Assembly (NCBI GenBank): GCA_038527215.1
Contig: JBCBGC010000047.1
Location: 1-52,438, forward strand
DNA length: 52,438 nucleotides
Direction: 5' to 3'
Source of the DNA: JAWPMV01 sp038527215
GTDB taxonomy: Bacteria > Bacteroidota > Bacteroidia > J057
A program made the position numbers and the translations under genes. Below, in pieces: positions 17,474-24,857 of this stretch. The notes below the pieces were generated by a model that was not told the DNA's origin, ran no database searches, and saw only the letters and a list, made by a program, of their open reading frames with translations. Each line of letters opens with the position of its first letter. Position 1 is the stretch's first letter.

Positions 17474-18655
17474 TTACACCCCTACAGAAGCTTTCTTGTG
17501 CAGGCTGACGATATCCTTCACCGCTTCGATAGCGTATGCTACATCCTCATCATTCATCAGGGGATGCAAAGGCATAGAGATCAAGCGGGAATAGATGCTG
17601 TACGCATTTGGATAATCCTCCGGCTTTAAGTCAAAGCGATCCCGGTAATAGGGCTGAATGTGCAACGGAATATAGTGCACACTGGTACCGACTTTGCGGG
17701 CCCCCAATTCCTTGATGAATTCATTGCGGTCAATGGTCAGCATGGACTCATCTACCAAAATGGGGAAGAGGTGGCGAGAGCTTTCGATTTCGTCGATCTG
17801 GGCGCTGAAAGAAATTTCAGGCATATCGGCGAAAGCCGCTTCGTACTGATCGCAGATTTCGCGACGACGAGCGTTGAAGCTAGCCACTTTCTTCAGCTGG
17901 TGCATGCCCAGGGCAGCATTGATATCGGTCATATTGTACTTGAAGCCAGGGTACATGACTTCGTAGTACCAGGAACCATTGGCGCTGAAACGCTTCCAGG
18001 CATCTTTGCTGATTCCGTGGAGGGCCAGACAACGGCATTTATCAGCCAGTTCGGGATCTTTGACAACCAAAGCACCGCCTTCACCGGTGGTCATATTTTT
18101 GTTGGCGTAGAAAGAATAGCAACCAAAGTCTCCAATGGTGCCCAGATGTGTTCCTTTGTAATAGGAAGCGATGGTGTGGGCGCCATCTTCAATCACATGG
18201 ATATTGTGCTTTTTGGCAATCTCCATGATCCGATCCATCTCACAGGCTTGTCCGCCATAGTGAACAGGCATGATGGCTTTGGTATTCTCTGTGATCCGAC
18301 GCTCGATTTCGTCTGGATCAATGTTGAAGGTGTCAGGGTTGACATCGGCGAACACCGGGGTAGCACCCTGGTGAACAATCACATTGGCCGTAGAGGCAAA
18401 GGTCAGCGGCGTGGTGATGACTTCATCTCCAGGACCGATTTCCAAGGCAGCCAGCGCTATATGCAAGGCCGCAGTAGCAGAATTGACTGCGATGACATGC
18501 TCAGCACCTACATATTCAGCCAGTTGCTTTTCAAAACCTTTGGTTTTAGGTCCGGTAGTAATCCAACCAGATTTGAGGGTGTCGATCACTTCATCGAACT
18601 CCTCTTGCTCGAGCCAGGGCTTTGAAAAAGGAAGAAAGTCCTCTCTAATTTCCAT
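17474..18655 (-). CDS. DegT/DnrJ/EryC1/StrS-family sugar aminotransferase
   Basis: A PLP enzyme of 393 residues, probably transferring an amino group from glutamate to a 4-keto (or 3-keto) nucleotide sugar for surface polysaccharide synthesis. Signatures include GWITTGPKT (30-38), VNSATAALHIAL, EVITTPLTFASTAN, the cofactor-binding IEDGAH (155-160) and the Schiff-base Lys186 in FYANKNMTTGEGG. The exact sugar cannot be told from sequence. I start at ATG 18655 (MEIREDFLPF); the frame continues 28 codons upstream, but those residues are unlike the family and sit on promoter-like DNA. It lies downstream of the CBS-SDR epimerase gene but beyond a terminator, so it is probably transcribed on its own. 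Confidence 0.9.
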   Translation of the reverse strand: MEIREDFLPFSKPWLEQEEFDEVIDTLKSGWITTGPKTKGFEKQLAEYVGAEHVIAVNSATAALHIALAALEIGPGDEVITTPLTFASTANVIVHQGATPVFADVNPDTFNIDPDEIERRITENTKAIMPVHYGGQACEMDRIMEIAKKHNIHVIEDGAHTIASYYKGTHLGTIGDFGCYSFYANKNMTTGEGGALVVKDPELADKCRCLALHGISKDAWKRFSANGSWYYEVMYPGFKYNMTDINAALGMHQLKKVASFNARRREICDQYEAAFADMPEISFSAQIDEIESSRHLFPILVDESMLTIDRNEFIKELGARKVGTSVHYIPLHIQPYYRDRFDLKPEDYPNAYSIYSRLISMPLHPLMNDEDVAYAIEAVKDIVSLHKKASVGV

Positions 18656-18742
18656 GTTAATTTTTGTGTGATTTGCTTTAATGTACGTTGAAAAATTATC
18701 CTGCGAGTAGGGAGATAAGCGAAGAATACGTTTCCTCACTTC

Positions 18743-18757
18743 TTCGCAATATGCGAA
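18743..18757. promoter_or_regulatory. Inverted repeat upstream of the aminotransferase gene
   Basis: TTCGCA-3-TGCGAA is a perfect 6-bp-arm dyad (minus strand TTCGCATATTGCGAA), 88-102 bp before the DegT ATG and next to a TTTTTG run. It could be a regulator site, but no binding protein is known. Confidence 0.3.
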
Positions 18758-18834
18758 ACAAAAACCCGAGAATTGTATGCTTTTTCCTGAGCATCTAACT
18801 TCTTTTCACTTGATGGATGATGAAAAGTTTGCTC

Positions 18835-18872
18835 AAAAAAAAAGGAAGGGTTCCCCGTCAAACGGGGAACCC
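18835..18872 (-). terminator. Terminator of the CBS-SDR epimerase gene
   Basis: The stem gggttccccg (18848-18857)/cggggaaccc (18863-18872) has a 5-nt loop. Read on the minus strand, a run of nine Ts (18843-18835) follows 4 nt past the stem. It starts 10 bp beyond the stop at 18882. Confidence 0.85.
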
Positions 18873-18881
18873 GAATATGCA

Positions 18882-20234
18882 TCAAGAGAATATTACCTCT
18901 TTTTTCTGTAGGGCTTCTTTGAAGCCTTTCAGGTTGCTGTAGTAAGCATCTCTGAAGTCTACATCTTCGTTTTCAATCAGGAATTTTTCAAACTCCCGAA
19001 TGCCGTCTTCCACGGTCTTGGTGATTTCAAAGCCAAGGACATTGGTAATTTTGTCAAAGTTGACCCGATAGTCCCGCTTGTCAGTATCTTCTCCGGAGAT
19101 AACCATCTCAGTATGAGGCATCAGCTCTTTGAGCTTGTATCCTACATCTTCAATCTTCCAGTTCTGTCCGTTTGATCCTACGTTGAAGACCTCACCATGG
19201 ACATTCTCGATAGGAGCCTGGAGAGCTTTGATATAAGAAGTAGCTGCATCTTCCACGTGTACGAAGGGACGCCACTGGTCTCCGCCAAAGATGGTGAACT
19301 TACCCGTTCTCACTGCGAAGGCAGTCAGGACGTTGACGGCGAGATCAAAGCGGGGACGAGGAGAAAGTCCGAAAATGGTGCCCATCCGCATGAAGGTAGG
19401 CGCGAAGTTTTCGTCTTTCAGGTTTTTCAGTACGTTCTCGCTGTTGATTTTATCACGAGCGTATAGGGATACCGGATTCAGATCAGATTCTTCTGTGAGG
19501 ATTTCGTCACCTGTGCCATACACGCTACAGCTGGAAGCAAATACAAATCTGTTGATTTGGTGGTATTTACAGATGGAAGCCAGGGTAGCAGTGGAGTGTA
19601 CATTCTGCTCCAGGGTAGTCAGCGGGTGCAGCGCACAAGCTGGGTCTCCTACGATGCCTGCCAGATGAACGACAGAATCAACGCCGTCCAAAGCAGCCGT
19701 GATATCCTCAACGTGCTTCAGGTCTCCTTTAACTACAGTTAGGCTAGGGTGCTCCAGGTCAGCAATCGCGGTGTTTCCATAAATGAGATCATCGAAAATG
19801 ACCACTTCATACCCAAGGTCCAGCAGTTTTCTGGCCAGGATAGAACCGATATATCCGGCAGCTCCTGTTACCATGATTCGCTTAGGGGCCTTTTTTCCAG
19901 GAAGTTCTACGACTTCAGTCAGCTTGTTGTCAGCATCCAAAACGGGCAAAAACATTGCACTTCCGTTAGGATTCAGTCCCAATAATTCATCATCAGCCAT
20001 GTTCACTTTCCCGGTGATCGTAGCAGGGTTAGCAAATTTGGAAACAGCGTCTCCTACATAACCTCCATCTCTGATAATCTGACGGATTTTGCGAGCAGTA
20101 ATGGATCCTACCAACGAACCATCTTGTTCAGCAACAAACACAATCCCCTCGTCATTGAGGTCCATGGTGCGCATGGCTGATTTTAGTGAAGCTCCAGGTA
20201 GACAGGTAAAATTCTCGAGTTTGACCCTTCTCAT
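18882..20234 (-). CDS. NAD-dependent epimerase/dehydratase (extended SDR) with N-terminal CBS-like region
   Basis: A 450-residue protein in two parts. Residues 1-110 resemble a CBS pair: MRTMDLNDEGIVFVAEQDG, then GSLVGSITARKIRQIIRDG, like the regulatory CBS modules of sugar nucleotidyltransferases. From residue 118 an extended SDR begins, with the NAD-binding GAAGYIG (124-130), the Ser/Tyr/Lys catalytic set (SSCSVYG, then Tyr258-x3-Lys262) and the MGTIFGLSPRPRFD substrate segment. It probably interconverts or oxidises/dehydrates a nucleotide sugar, controlled by a nucleotide bound to the CBS part. ATG 20234 (MRRVKLENF) begins at the CBS fold; the frame runs 58 codons further upstream without domain-like sequence. 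It is followed by its own terminator and then the DegT aminotransferase. Confidence 0.85.
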   Translation of the reverse strand: MRRVKLENFTCLPGASLKSAMRTMDLNDEGIVFVAEQDGSLVGSITARKIRQIIRDGGYVGDAVSKFANPATITGKVNMADDELLGLNPNGSAMFLPVLDADNKLTEVVELPGKKAPKRIMVTGAAGYIGSILARKLLDLGYEVVIFDDLIYGNTAIADLEHPSLTVVKGDLKHVEDITAALDGVDSVVHLAGIVGDPACALHPLTTLEQNVHSTATLASICKYHQINRFVFASSCSVYGTGDEILTEESDLNPVSLYARDKINSENVLKNLKDENFAPTFMRMGTIFGLSPRPRFDLAVNVLTAFAVRTGKFTIFGGDQWRPFVHVEDAATSYIKALQAPIENVHGEVFNVGSNGQNWKIEDVGYKLKELMPHTEMVISGEDTDKRDYRVNFDKITNVLGFEITKTVEDGIREFEKFLIENEDVDFRDAYYSNLKGFKEALQKKEVIFS

Positions 20235-20953
20235 AAAGTTATAGTGAATAATTCTGCTTATAGTACTTACCGGGGCGAGTTCTTCGGTCAAGTACTGAGT
20301 GTTGTTGTCCTTAATAACAGAAAGGAAAAGGGTAGAGGCCCTGGACTGATGGGTCCAAGGGTATTGTGTTGCAAGTCCGGGGGGCAAAAAGGGCACACCT
20401 TTTGACAAAGGGGCACAATCTGCCTCGATTAGGACAAGCCTGCCTTCTTCCTTACTTATAAAGAACGATTTGGTGGTAAATCTTACACAAGAATAATGCT
20501 AAAACCCCAGATTTGGCTTGATGAAAGATTAAACGGTTCAAATTTGAACCTTAACGGATTCCGCACCGGATATACGGACAATAATTTCGTAAAAAGCGAA
20601 AGCGGGAAATTCCTGAATTCGGGCCTTTCCATTAATTCGGTAGCTTCCAAGGAGGAAACTAATAGGACCGATAAGGGGCTGAGCGCTTAGGTTTTAGCAG
20701 CTCTTAGGCACATGAGACCGCTTTTGAAAGCGTGAAGTCACGAGATAAAAAAATCCACAGTCATATTGGCAGAGGAAGGGAATCAAGCATGGTTTTTGTG
20801 TACCAAATGAGAAAAGCTGCTGGAAGTAGAAAAAATCTGTAACCTTCTTTCCTTATTTCCAGTTATCTTTAAGTGTAAGAAAAAGCGGAAAGTTTTTGTA
20901 TTTTATAAAGGTAAGCCGTCTTTTTCTCAATAATTCAGGATATATTAGCATTG
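20235..20953. other. Gene-poor intergenic stretch
   Basis: This 0.7-kb stretch lies between two divergent genes. I see no convincing gene: a 64-codon open frame at 20496-20690 has asparagine/serine-rich, unconserved-looking composition. It contains a 16-bp palindrome (20535-20550) and two small hairpins near 20719-20742 (cgcttt/aaagcg and cgtga/tcacg) followed by a short A-run. A promoter for the small gene at 20954 is expected here, but none matches the consensus well. Confidence 0.5.
20535..20550. repeat. 16-bp perfect palindrome
   Basis: GGTTCAAATTTGAACC is a perfect dyad with no spacer, flanked on both sides by similar heptamers (taaacgg before, ttaacgg after). It is 301 bp upstream of the epimerase ATG on one side and about 400 bp upstream of the small gene on the other. 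It could be an operator; this is inference only. Confidence 0.45.
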
Positions 20954-21355
20954 ATGAATTCCAAGCCTTACAACACAATGCATCAACGCGCCCCGCGAGG
21001 CCCAAGGTTGACAACCGTACTTAAACGCCTCAAGTTTATGGGGGTAAGGTTCAATCAACCTGATCTGGTAAACGTATCATGTCTTATCTCGCAGGAGTAC
21101 TTTCTGCAGTATAAGAAGCAAGCCGTGAAGATAAAGCAGCGTGAACGCGCCCAGGTGTACATGGTTCGTGCCTATGAACCCGAATTTGTTCCTGCCATGG
21201 ACGAGATTATTCGTTTATATTTTGGGAAGGATCCGGAGAAAAGGGTAGAGATATACCAGTCTGCCATGGCCTATCCAGCAGGTCCGCTGGCCAAACTAAA
21301 GCTCCGTCCCAGAAAGCGGAAACGCATTCCCAAAGATCCTCCAGAAGAAAGCTAG
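20954..21355 (+). CDS. Small basic hypothetical protein
   Basis: A 133-residue protein of unknown function without signal peptide or membrane segment. The centre has a plausible folded region (VSCLISQEYFLQYKKQAVKI; VYMVRAYEPEFVPAMDEIIR). The C-terminus is strongly basic and proline-rich (LKLRPRKRKRIPKDPP), which suggests nucleic-acid or ribosome contact but proves nothing. The start is ATG 20954; a TTG lies one codon upstream. It stands alone between divergent and convergent neighbours. Codon usage resembles its neighbours, which favours a real gene. Confidence 0.55.
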   Translation: MNSKPYNTMHQRAPRGPRLTTVLKRLKFMGVRFNQPDLVNVSCLISQEYFLQYKKQAVKIKQRERAQVYMVRAYEPEFVPAMDEIIRLYFGKDPEKRVEIYQSAMAYPAGPLAKLKLRPRKRKRIPKDPPEES

Positions 21356-21441
21356 GATTTCCTGCATTTTTCAAAACTGCAAACACAGTCTTCTCCCTCC
21401 GAAGAAGTCTGCCAACAGTCTATTTCCCTTACTATTCGAGC

Positions 21442-23394
21442 TTAGATCAAGGTCACATCACTCATGACTTCCAGCAAGGCTGGTCCTTCATGGGCGAATA
21501 GCTCTTGCATAGCTTCCCCCAATTCCTCAGGTTTTGAAACCCTTTTGCCCCAGGCGCCACAGGAGGCTGCGTACTGCGCAAAGTGAGGGTTACTCAAGCG
21601 CGTTTGCCATACATCAAAGTTGGCCGCTCTTTGCTCTTTAGAGATTTTCCCCAGTTCGCTATTATTAATCAGTATCACTTTCACCGGCATCTGATATTTG
21701 ACCAGGGTGGTAATTTCGGCCATATATTGTCCCAAACCCCCATCACCCGCCACGGCTACGACCGGACGGCTCTCTCCTACGGCTGCCCAGGCTCCCATAG
21801 CAGCCGGCAAAGCAAAACCGATAGAGCCTAAATACCCGGACATCAGAAAGCTATTCTGCTTGCTTTCGTAGTAGCGACCAAAGGAATAGGCATTGTTCCC
21901 CACGTCCACACACATCACCGCCTCAGCAGGCGCGTGCTGATTCATGGCATCAAACACATGGATAGCCCCGATTCCATTGTCAAAATACTCCCCTAGCCTT
22001 CTTTCTTTTTCAGCTCGCCAGATCTTCCAACGTTCCGCAACGTCTGCAGCCTGATCTATCGCCTCAAACGCATTCCCCATGCTTTCTTTAACCGCTGCCA
22101 CCGTGACCGAAATTTCTCCCAGCAAAGGAACACTTACCTGATGGAATTTGGCCTGAGCCATGGGGTCAAAATCTACCTGAATGATGGGCTTTTTATTGCT
22201 AATGCCAGTATGCTTGGAAAAGGAAGCCCCAAAAACCAGGATCAGATCGCATTCATTCATGAGCCAGGAAGCCACGGGGGTGCCACTTCGTCCCAAGACC
22301 CCGCCCGCCAGCGGATGGGCATCGGAAATCTGGCCTTTGCCTTTGAAAGTCGTGACTACCGGGCAGCGAAGGTGTTCCGCCAGTTCAATGATGGCAGGCA
22401 TATGAAAGCGCGCGCCATGGCCCGTGATGATGAGGGGCCTTTTAGCCTTTTTCAACAAGGCCACTGCTTCTGCCAGAGCCGACTCTGGGGGAGAAAAAGC
22501 CATGTTGGGCATCCGTCCGGCTGGTCCACCGGCTTTTTCGTCCGGAGCAGGGCTGATTTGAACTTCGTCTGGAAAAGTAAGGTGGGACACTTCTCGTTTA
22601 AGGATGGCATGTTTAATGGCCAGGTTGGCTAATTCGGCATGTTTGGAATCTACCTGCACCCGATGATTGAAGGAGGCCACGCTGCTAAAAGCCTGCACCA
22701 AATCCAATTCCTGAAAATTTCCGGTGCCCACCACCTGGGTAGCTACCTGCCCTGTCAGGGCCAACAGAGGGGCCCGGTCGACCTTGGCATCCCATAAGCC
22801 GGTAAAAAGATTGGTCGCCCCTGGACCGGCGATGGCAAAGCAAGCCGCCGGGCGCCCGGTCAGTTTACCGTAAGCCGAAGCGGCAAAGGATGCGGCCCCC
22901 TCATGCCGAATCCCAAAATATCTGAGATGACCTGCTGCTTCTTGTTTCCGAAGCGCATCAGCGAGTCCCAGGTTAGAATGCCCCACCATCCCAAAGACGG
23001 TATCTATGCCCCAGTTGGTAAAAGTTTCTGCCATCACCGCAGAAATGGTTCGGACCTCCGGCTCTTCAGCCTTCAGCCCTATATACACCCCATCCTCCCG
23101 GACCTCGACCGGAAAACTTTCTACTCCATCATCAAATCCGGGAGCCTTTCCAGTACAAGGATGGTAATCCCATCCATGCCAGGGACAACGTAGCAAACCA
23201 TTTTCAATGCTACCCTCTCCCAAGGGGCCGCCCTGGTGTGGACATTTATTATCTAAAGCACAAAACTTTCCTTCGAAATGAACCAAACAGAAATCCTGAT
23301 GGTTGGCGGTTACCGTCTTGACCCGGCCTTCCTGGAGATCGTTAGTATGCTCCAGCACGCGGTGCCATTCAAGCTTCTTAGAGGGGTTTTCCAT
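21442..23394 (-). CDS. Rieske [2Fe-2S] domain fused to a ThDP-dependent pyruvate oxidase/acetolactate synthase-like enzyme
   Basis: A 650-residue fusion. Residues 8-108 are a Rieske ferredoxin domain with both cluster ligand pairs intact, C51-P-H53 and C70-P-W-H73. From about residue 113 a complete three-domain ThDP enzyme follows. It has the Pyr domain with catalytic-type Glu165 (RHEGAASFAA) and the GPGATNLFTG loop, a central domain (AKRPLIITGHGARF), and a PP domain with the ThDP/Mg motif GDG (550-552) ending in NN (577-578). Related enzymes (pyruvate oxidase, acetolactate synthase, glyoxylate carboligase, sulfoacetaldehyde acetyltransferase) act on 2-oxo acids. The Rieske part suggests electron transfer from the hydroxyethyl-ThDP-type intermediate. 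It is cytoplasmic, and the substrate is unknown. It is monocistronic as far as visible. Confidence 0.85.
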   Translation of the reverse strand: MENPSKKLEWHRVLEHTNDLQEGRVKTVTANHQDFCLVHFEGKFCALDNKCPHQGGPLGEGSIENGLLRCPWHGWDYHPCTGKAPGFDDGVESFPVEVREDGVYIGLKAEEPEVRTISAVMAETFTNWGIDTVFGMVGHSNLGLADALRKQEAAGHLRYFGIRHEGAASFAASAYGKLTGRPAACFAIAGPGATNLFTGLWDAKVDRAPLLALTGQVATQVVGTGNFQELDLVQAFSSVASFNHRVQVDSKHAELANLAIKHAILKREVSHLTFPDEVQISPAPDEKAGGPAGRMPNMAFSPPESALAEAVALLKKAKRPLIITGHGARFHMPAIIELAEHLRCPVVTTFKGKGQISDAHPLAGGVLGRSGTPVASWLMNECDLILVFGASFSKHTGISNKKPIIQVDFDPMAQAKFHQVSVPLLGEISVTVAAVKESMGNAFEAIDQAADVAERWKIWRAEKERRLGEYFDNGIGAIHVFDAMNQHAPAEAVMCVDVGNNAYSFGRYYESKQNSFLMSGYLGSIGFALPAAMGAWAAVGESRPVVAVAGDGGLGQYMAEITTLVKYQMPVKVILINNSELGKISKEQRAANFDVWQTRLSNPHFAQYAASCGAWGKRVSKPEELGEAMQELFAHEGPALLEVMSDVTLI

Positions 23395-23451
23395 AAGGGC
23401 GATACATTGAGGTAAAAAAAAAGGGCTGGATAAATTTGAAAGAATGGAGGC

Positions 23452-23489
23452 AATGTTTCTGTCGGCCAGGAGATAGGCACAGAAACATT
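23452..23489. repeat. Inverted repeat between the sulfatase and Rieske-ThDP genes
   Basis: aatgtttctgt (23452-23462) and acagaaacatt (23479-23489) are exact 11-nt inverted arms. Inside them gcc/ggc can extend the stem after a 2-nt bulge. There is no T-tract on either strand, so it is not a typical terminator. It lies 58-95 bp upstream of the Rieske-ThDP ATG and may be an operator or the 3' end structure of the sulfatase transcript. Confidence 0.5.
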
Positions 23490-23567
23490 ATTGAATGCTA
23501 AATGAAATTAACAGAAAAAATCGAATTCCTCCTCTCCTTTTCGGCCAGAAGGGATACCAGCCTATCA

Positions 23568-24857
23568 TTATGGATGGGTCATTCTATTCAATACCGATTG
23601 CAGCCGTTTTCTGGCCCTTTCATCAGCCAGTGTGGCTTGCGTAGTCTCAATCGGCTGCTGCTCCTCAGGGTCAGCCTTGAACCGATACAGGCGCCCGTCT
23701 GCATATAATTTCCAGTACGTATCCTGAGCGTAGGTTACCTTCTTGAACCGTCCCCACCGAGGATCGTAATGACAGAAAATCCAGGCTCTGGTGGGGGCCT
23801 TTTCTCCGACCAGGGCAGGGAAGAAACTTAAGCCGTCCAATTCTTCCGGTAAGCTGCTGCCAGCTGCCTCCACCATGGTCGGAAAAAAATCCGTCAAGTC
23901 TACCAGCTGATGATTCACCTGCCCGGGGGCAATGGTCCCTGGCCAGTAAGCAATCATGGGCACATGCGTTCCATATTCCACCGGGTATCCTTTCCGACCT
24001 TGCTGGTACCGCCCTTGCCAGGCAGTATAAACATCCCTGTCCATGCCATTGTCCCCTACAAAGAGCAATAACGTTTCTCTTTCCAGGCTCAGTTCTTTGA
24101 CCCGATCCACTAAACGACCTACCATTTTGTCCATATAGGCAACATTGTCAGCAAAATAACTGGTATCATTCAGCGGGGTTCCCGTCTGATAGGCCTCATA
24201 CGCCTCGGCCTGATCTGGGGTAGGCCGATAAGGATCATGGGTTAGACACATGGGGTAATACAGCAGAACGGGCTCGTTTTTATGTTGTTGGAAAAATCCC
24301 AATAAAGAATCCACAAAAATATCGGGCCCATATCCCTCCGGGAAGGCCTGCAAGCCGCCGGGCAGGGTTTCCAGCAAAGGACTTTTAAATCTGGGGCCGC
24401 GGTCTTCCACTTGCCAAAGACAGAAGCCATCAAAGCCCATTTGCTCTGGCCTGCTACCATGTTGCCCTGCCAAGTTCACTTGAGTTTTATTCCCCCACAA
24501 TTGCCATTTTCCAGCCACGTAGGTATGATAGCCAGCCCTTTTGAGGTGGTGGGCGAAGGTCGTTTCTCCACTATCCAGGATGCCAAAGCCCCGGTAATTG
24601 CGATGATTATATTTTCCAGTCATCAGTTGCACCCGGCTGGGCGTGCAGAGCGGGGTAGCATAGGCCTGAGTAAATCTCATGCCTTCACGAGCCAGGCGAT
24701 CCAGATGAGGGGTTTGATAGGGACCCCCATTACAAGCCAAGGCTTCATATCCCAAATCATCCGCCATGATCAGGATGATATGGGGCGGCTGGAACTGGCC
24801 CCAGGCAGTTAGCGAATAAAAAATTAGGGTGAGCAGCGTACCACAGAGAGGCTTCAT
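23568..24857 (-). CDS. Secreted sulfatase (Cys-type, FGly-dependent)
   Basis: Hydrolyses sulfate esters, probably from sulfated glycans outside the cytoplasm. Signal peptide is residues 1-20 (LLTLIFYSLTAWG). The metal site starts with IMADDLGYEA (Asp33-Asp34). The formylglycine motif is C71-T-P-S-R followed by LMTGKY, so it needs a formylglycine-generating (or anaerobic) maturase not seen here. GDNGMD and GTHVPMIAYWPG are further sulfatase signatures. The 429-residue length is typical of family S1. I start at ATG 24857, whose ATG overlaps the TGA of the GH20 gene by 4 nt (ATGA), which implies translational coupling. The two gene products therefore probably act on the same sulfated N-acetylhexosamine-containing glycan. 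Confidence 0.9.
   Translation of the reverse strand: MKPLCGTLLTLIFYSLTAWGQFQPPHIILIMADDLGYEALACNGGPYQTPHLDRLAREGMRFTQAYATPLCTPSRVQLMTGKYNHRNYRGFGILDSGETTFAHHLKRAGYHTYVAGKWQLWGNKTQVNLAGQHGSRPEQMGFDGFCLWQVEDRGPRFKSPLLETLPGGLQAFPEGYGPDIFVDSLLGFFQQHKNEPVLLYYPMCLTHDPYRPTPDQAEAYEAYQTGTPLNDTSYFADNVAYMDKMVGRLVDRVKELSLERETLLLFVGDNGMDRDVYTAWQGRYQQGRKGYPVEYGTHVPMIAYWPGTIAPGQVNHQLVDLTDFFPTMVEAAGSSLPEELDGLSFFPALVGEKAPTRAWIFCHYDPRWGRFKKVTYAQDTYWKLYADGRLYRFKADPEEQQPIETTQATLADERARKRLQSVLNRMTHP

Noticed and set aside
20496..20690. 64-codon frame in the gene-poor gap
   Set aside because: Asn/Ser-rich with no domain, contains the perfect palindrome, and has no promoter or conserved start.
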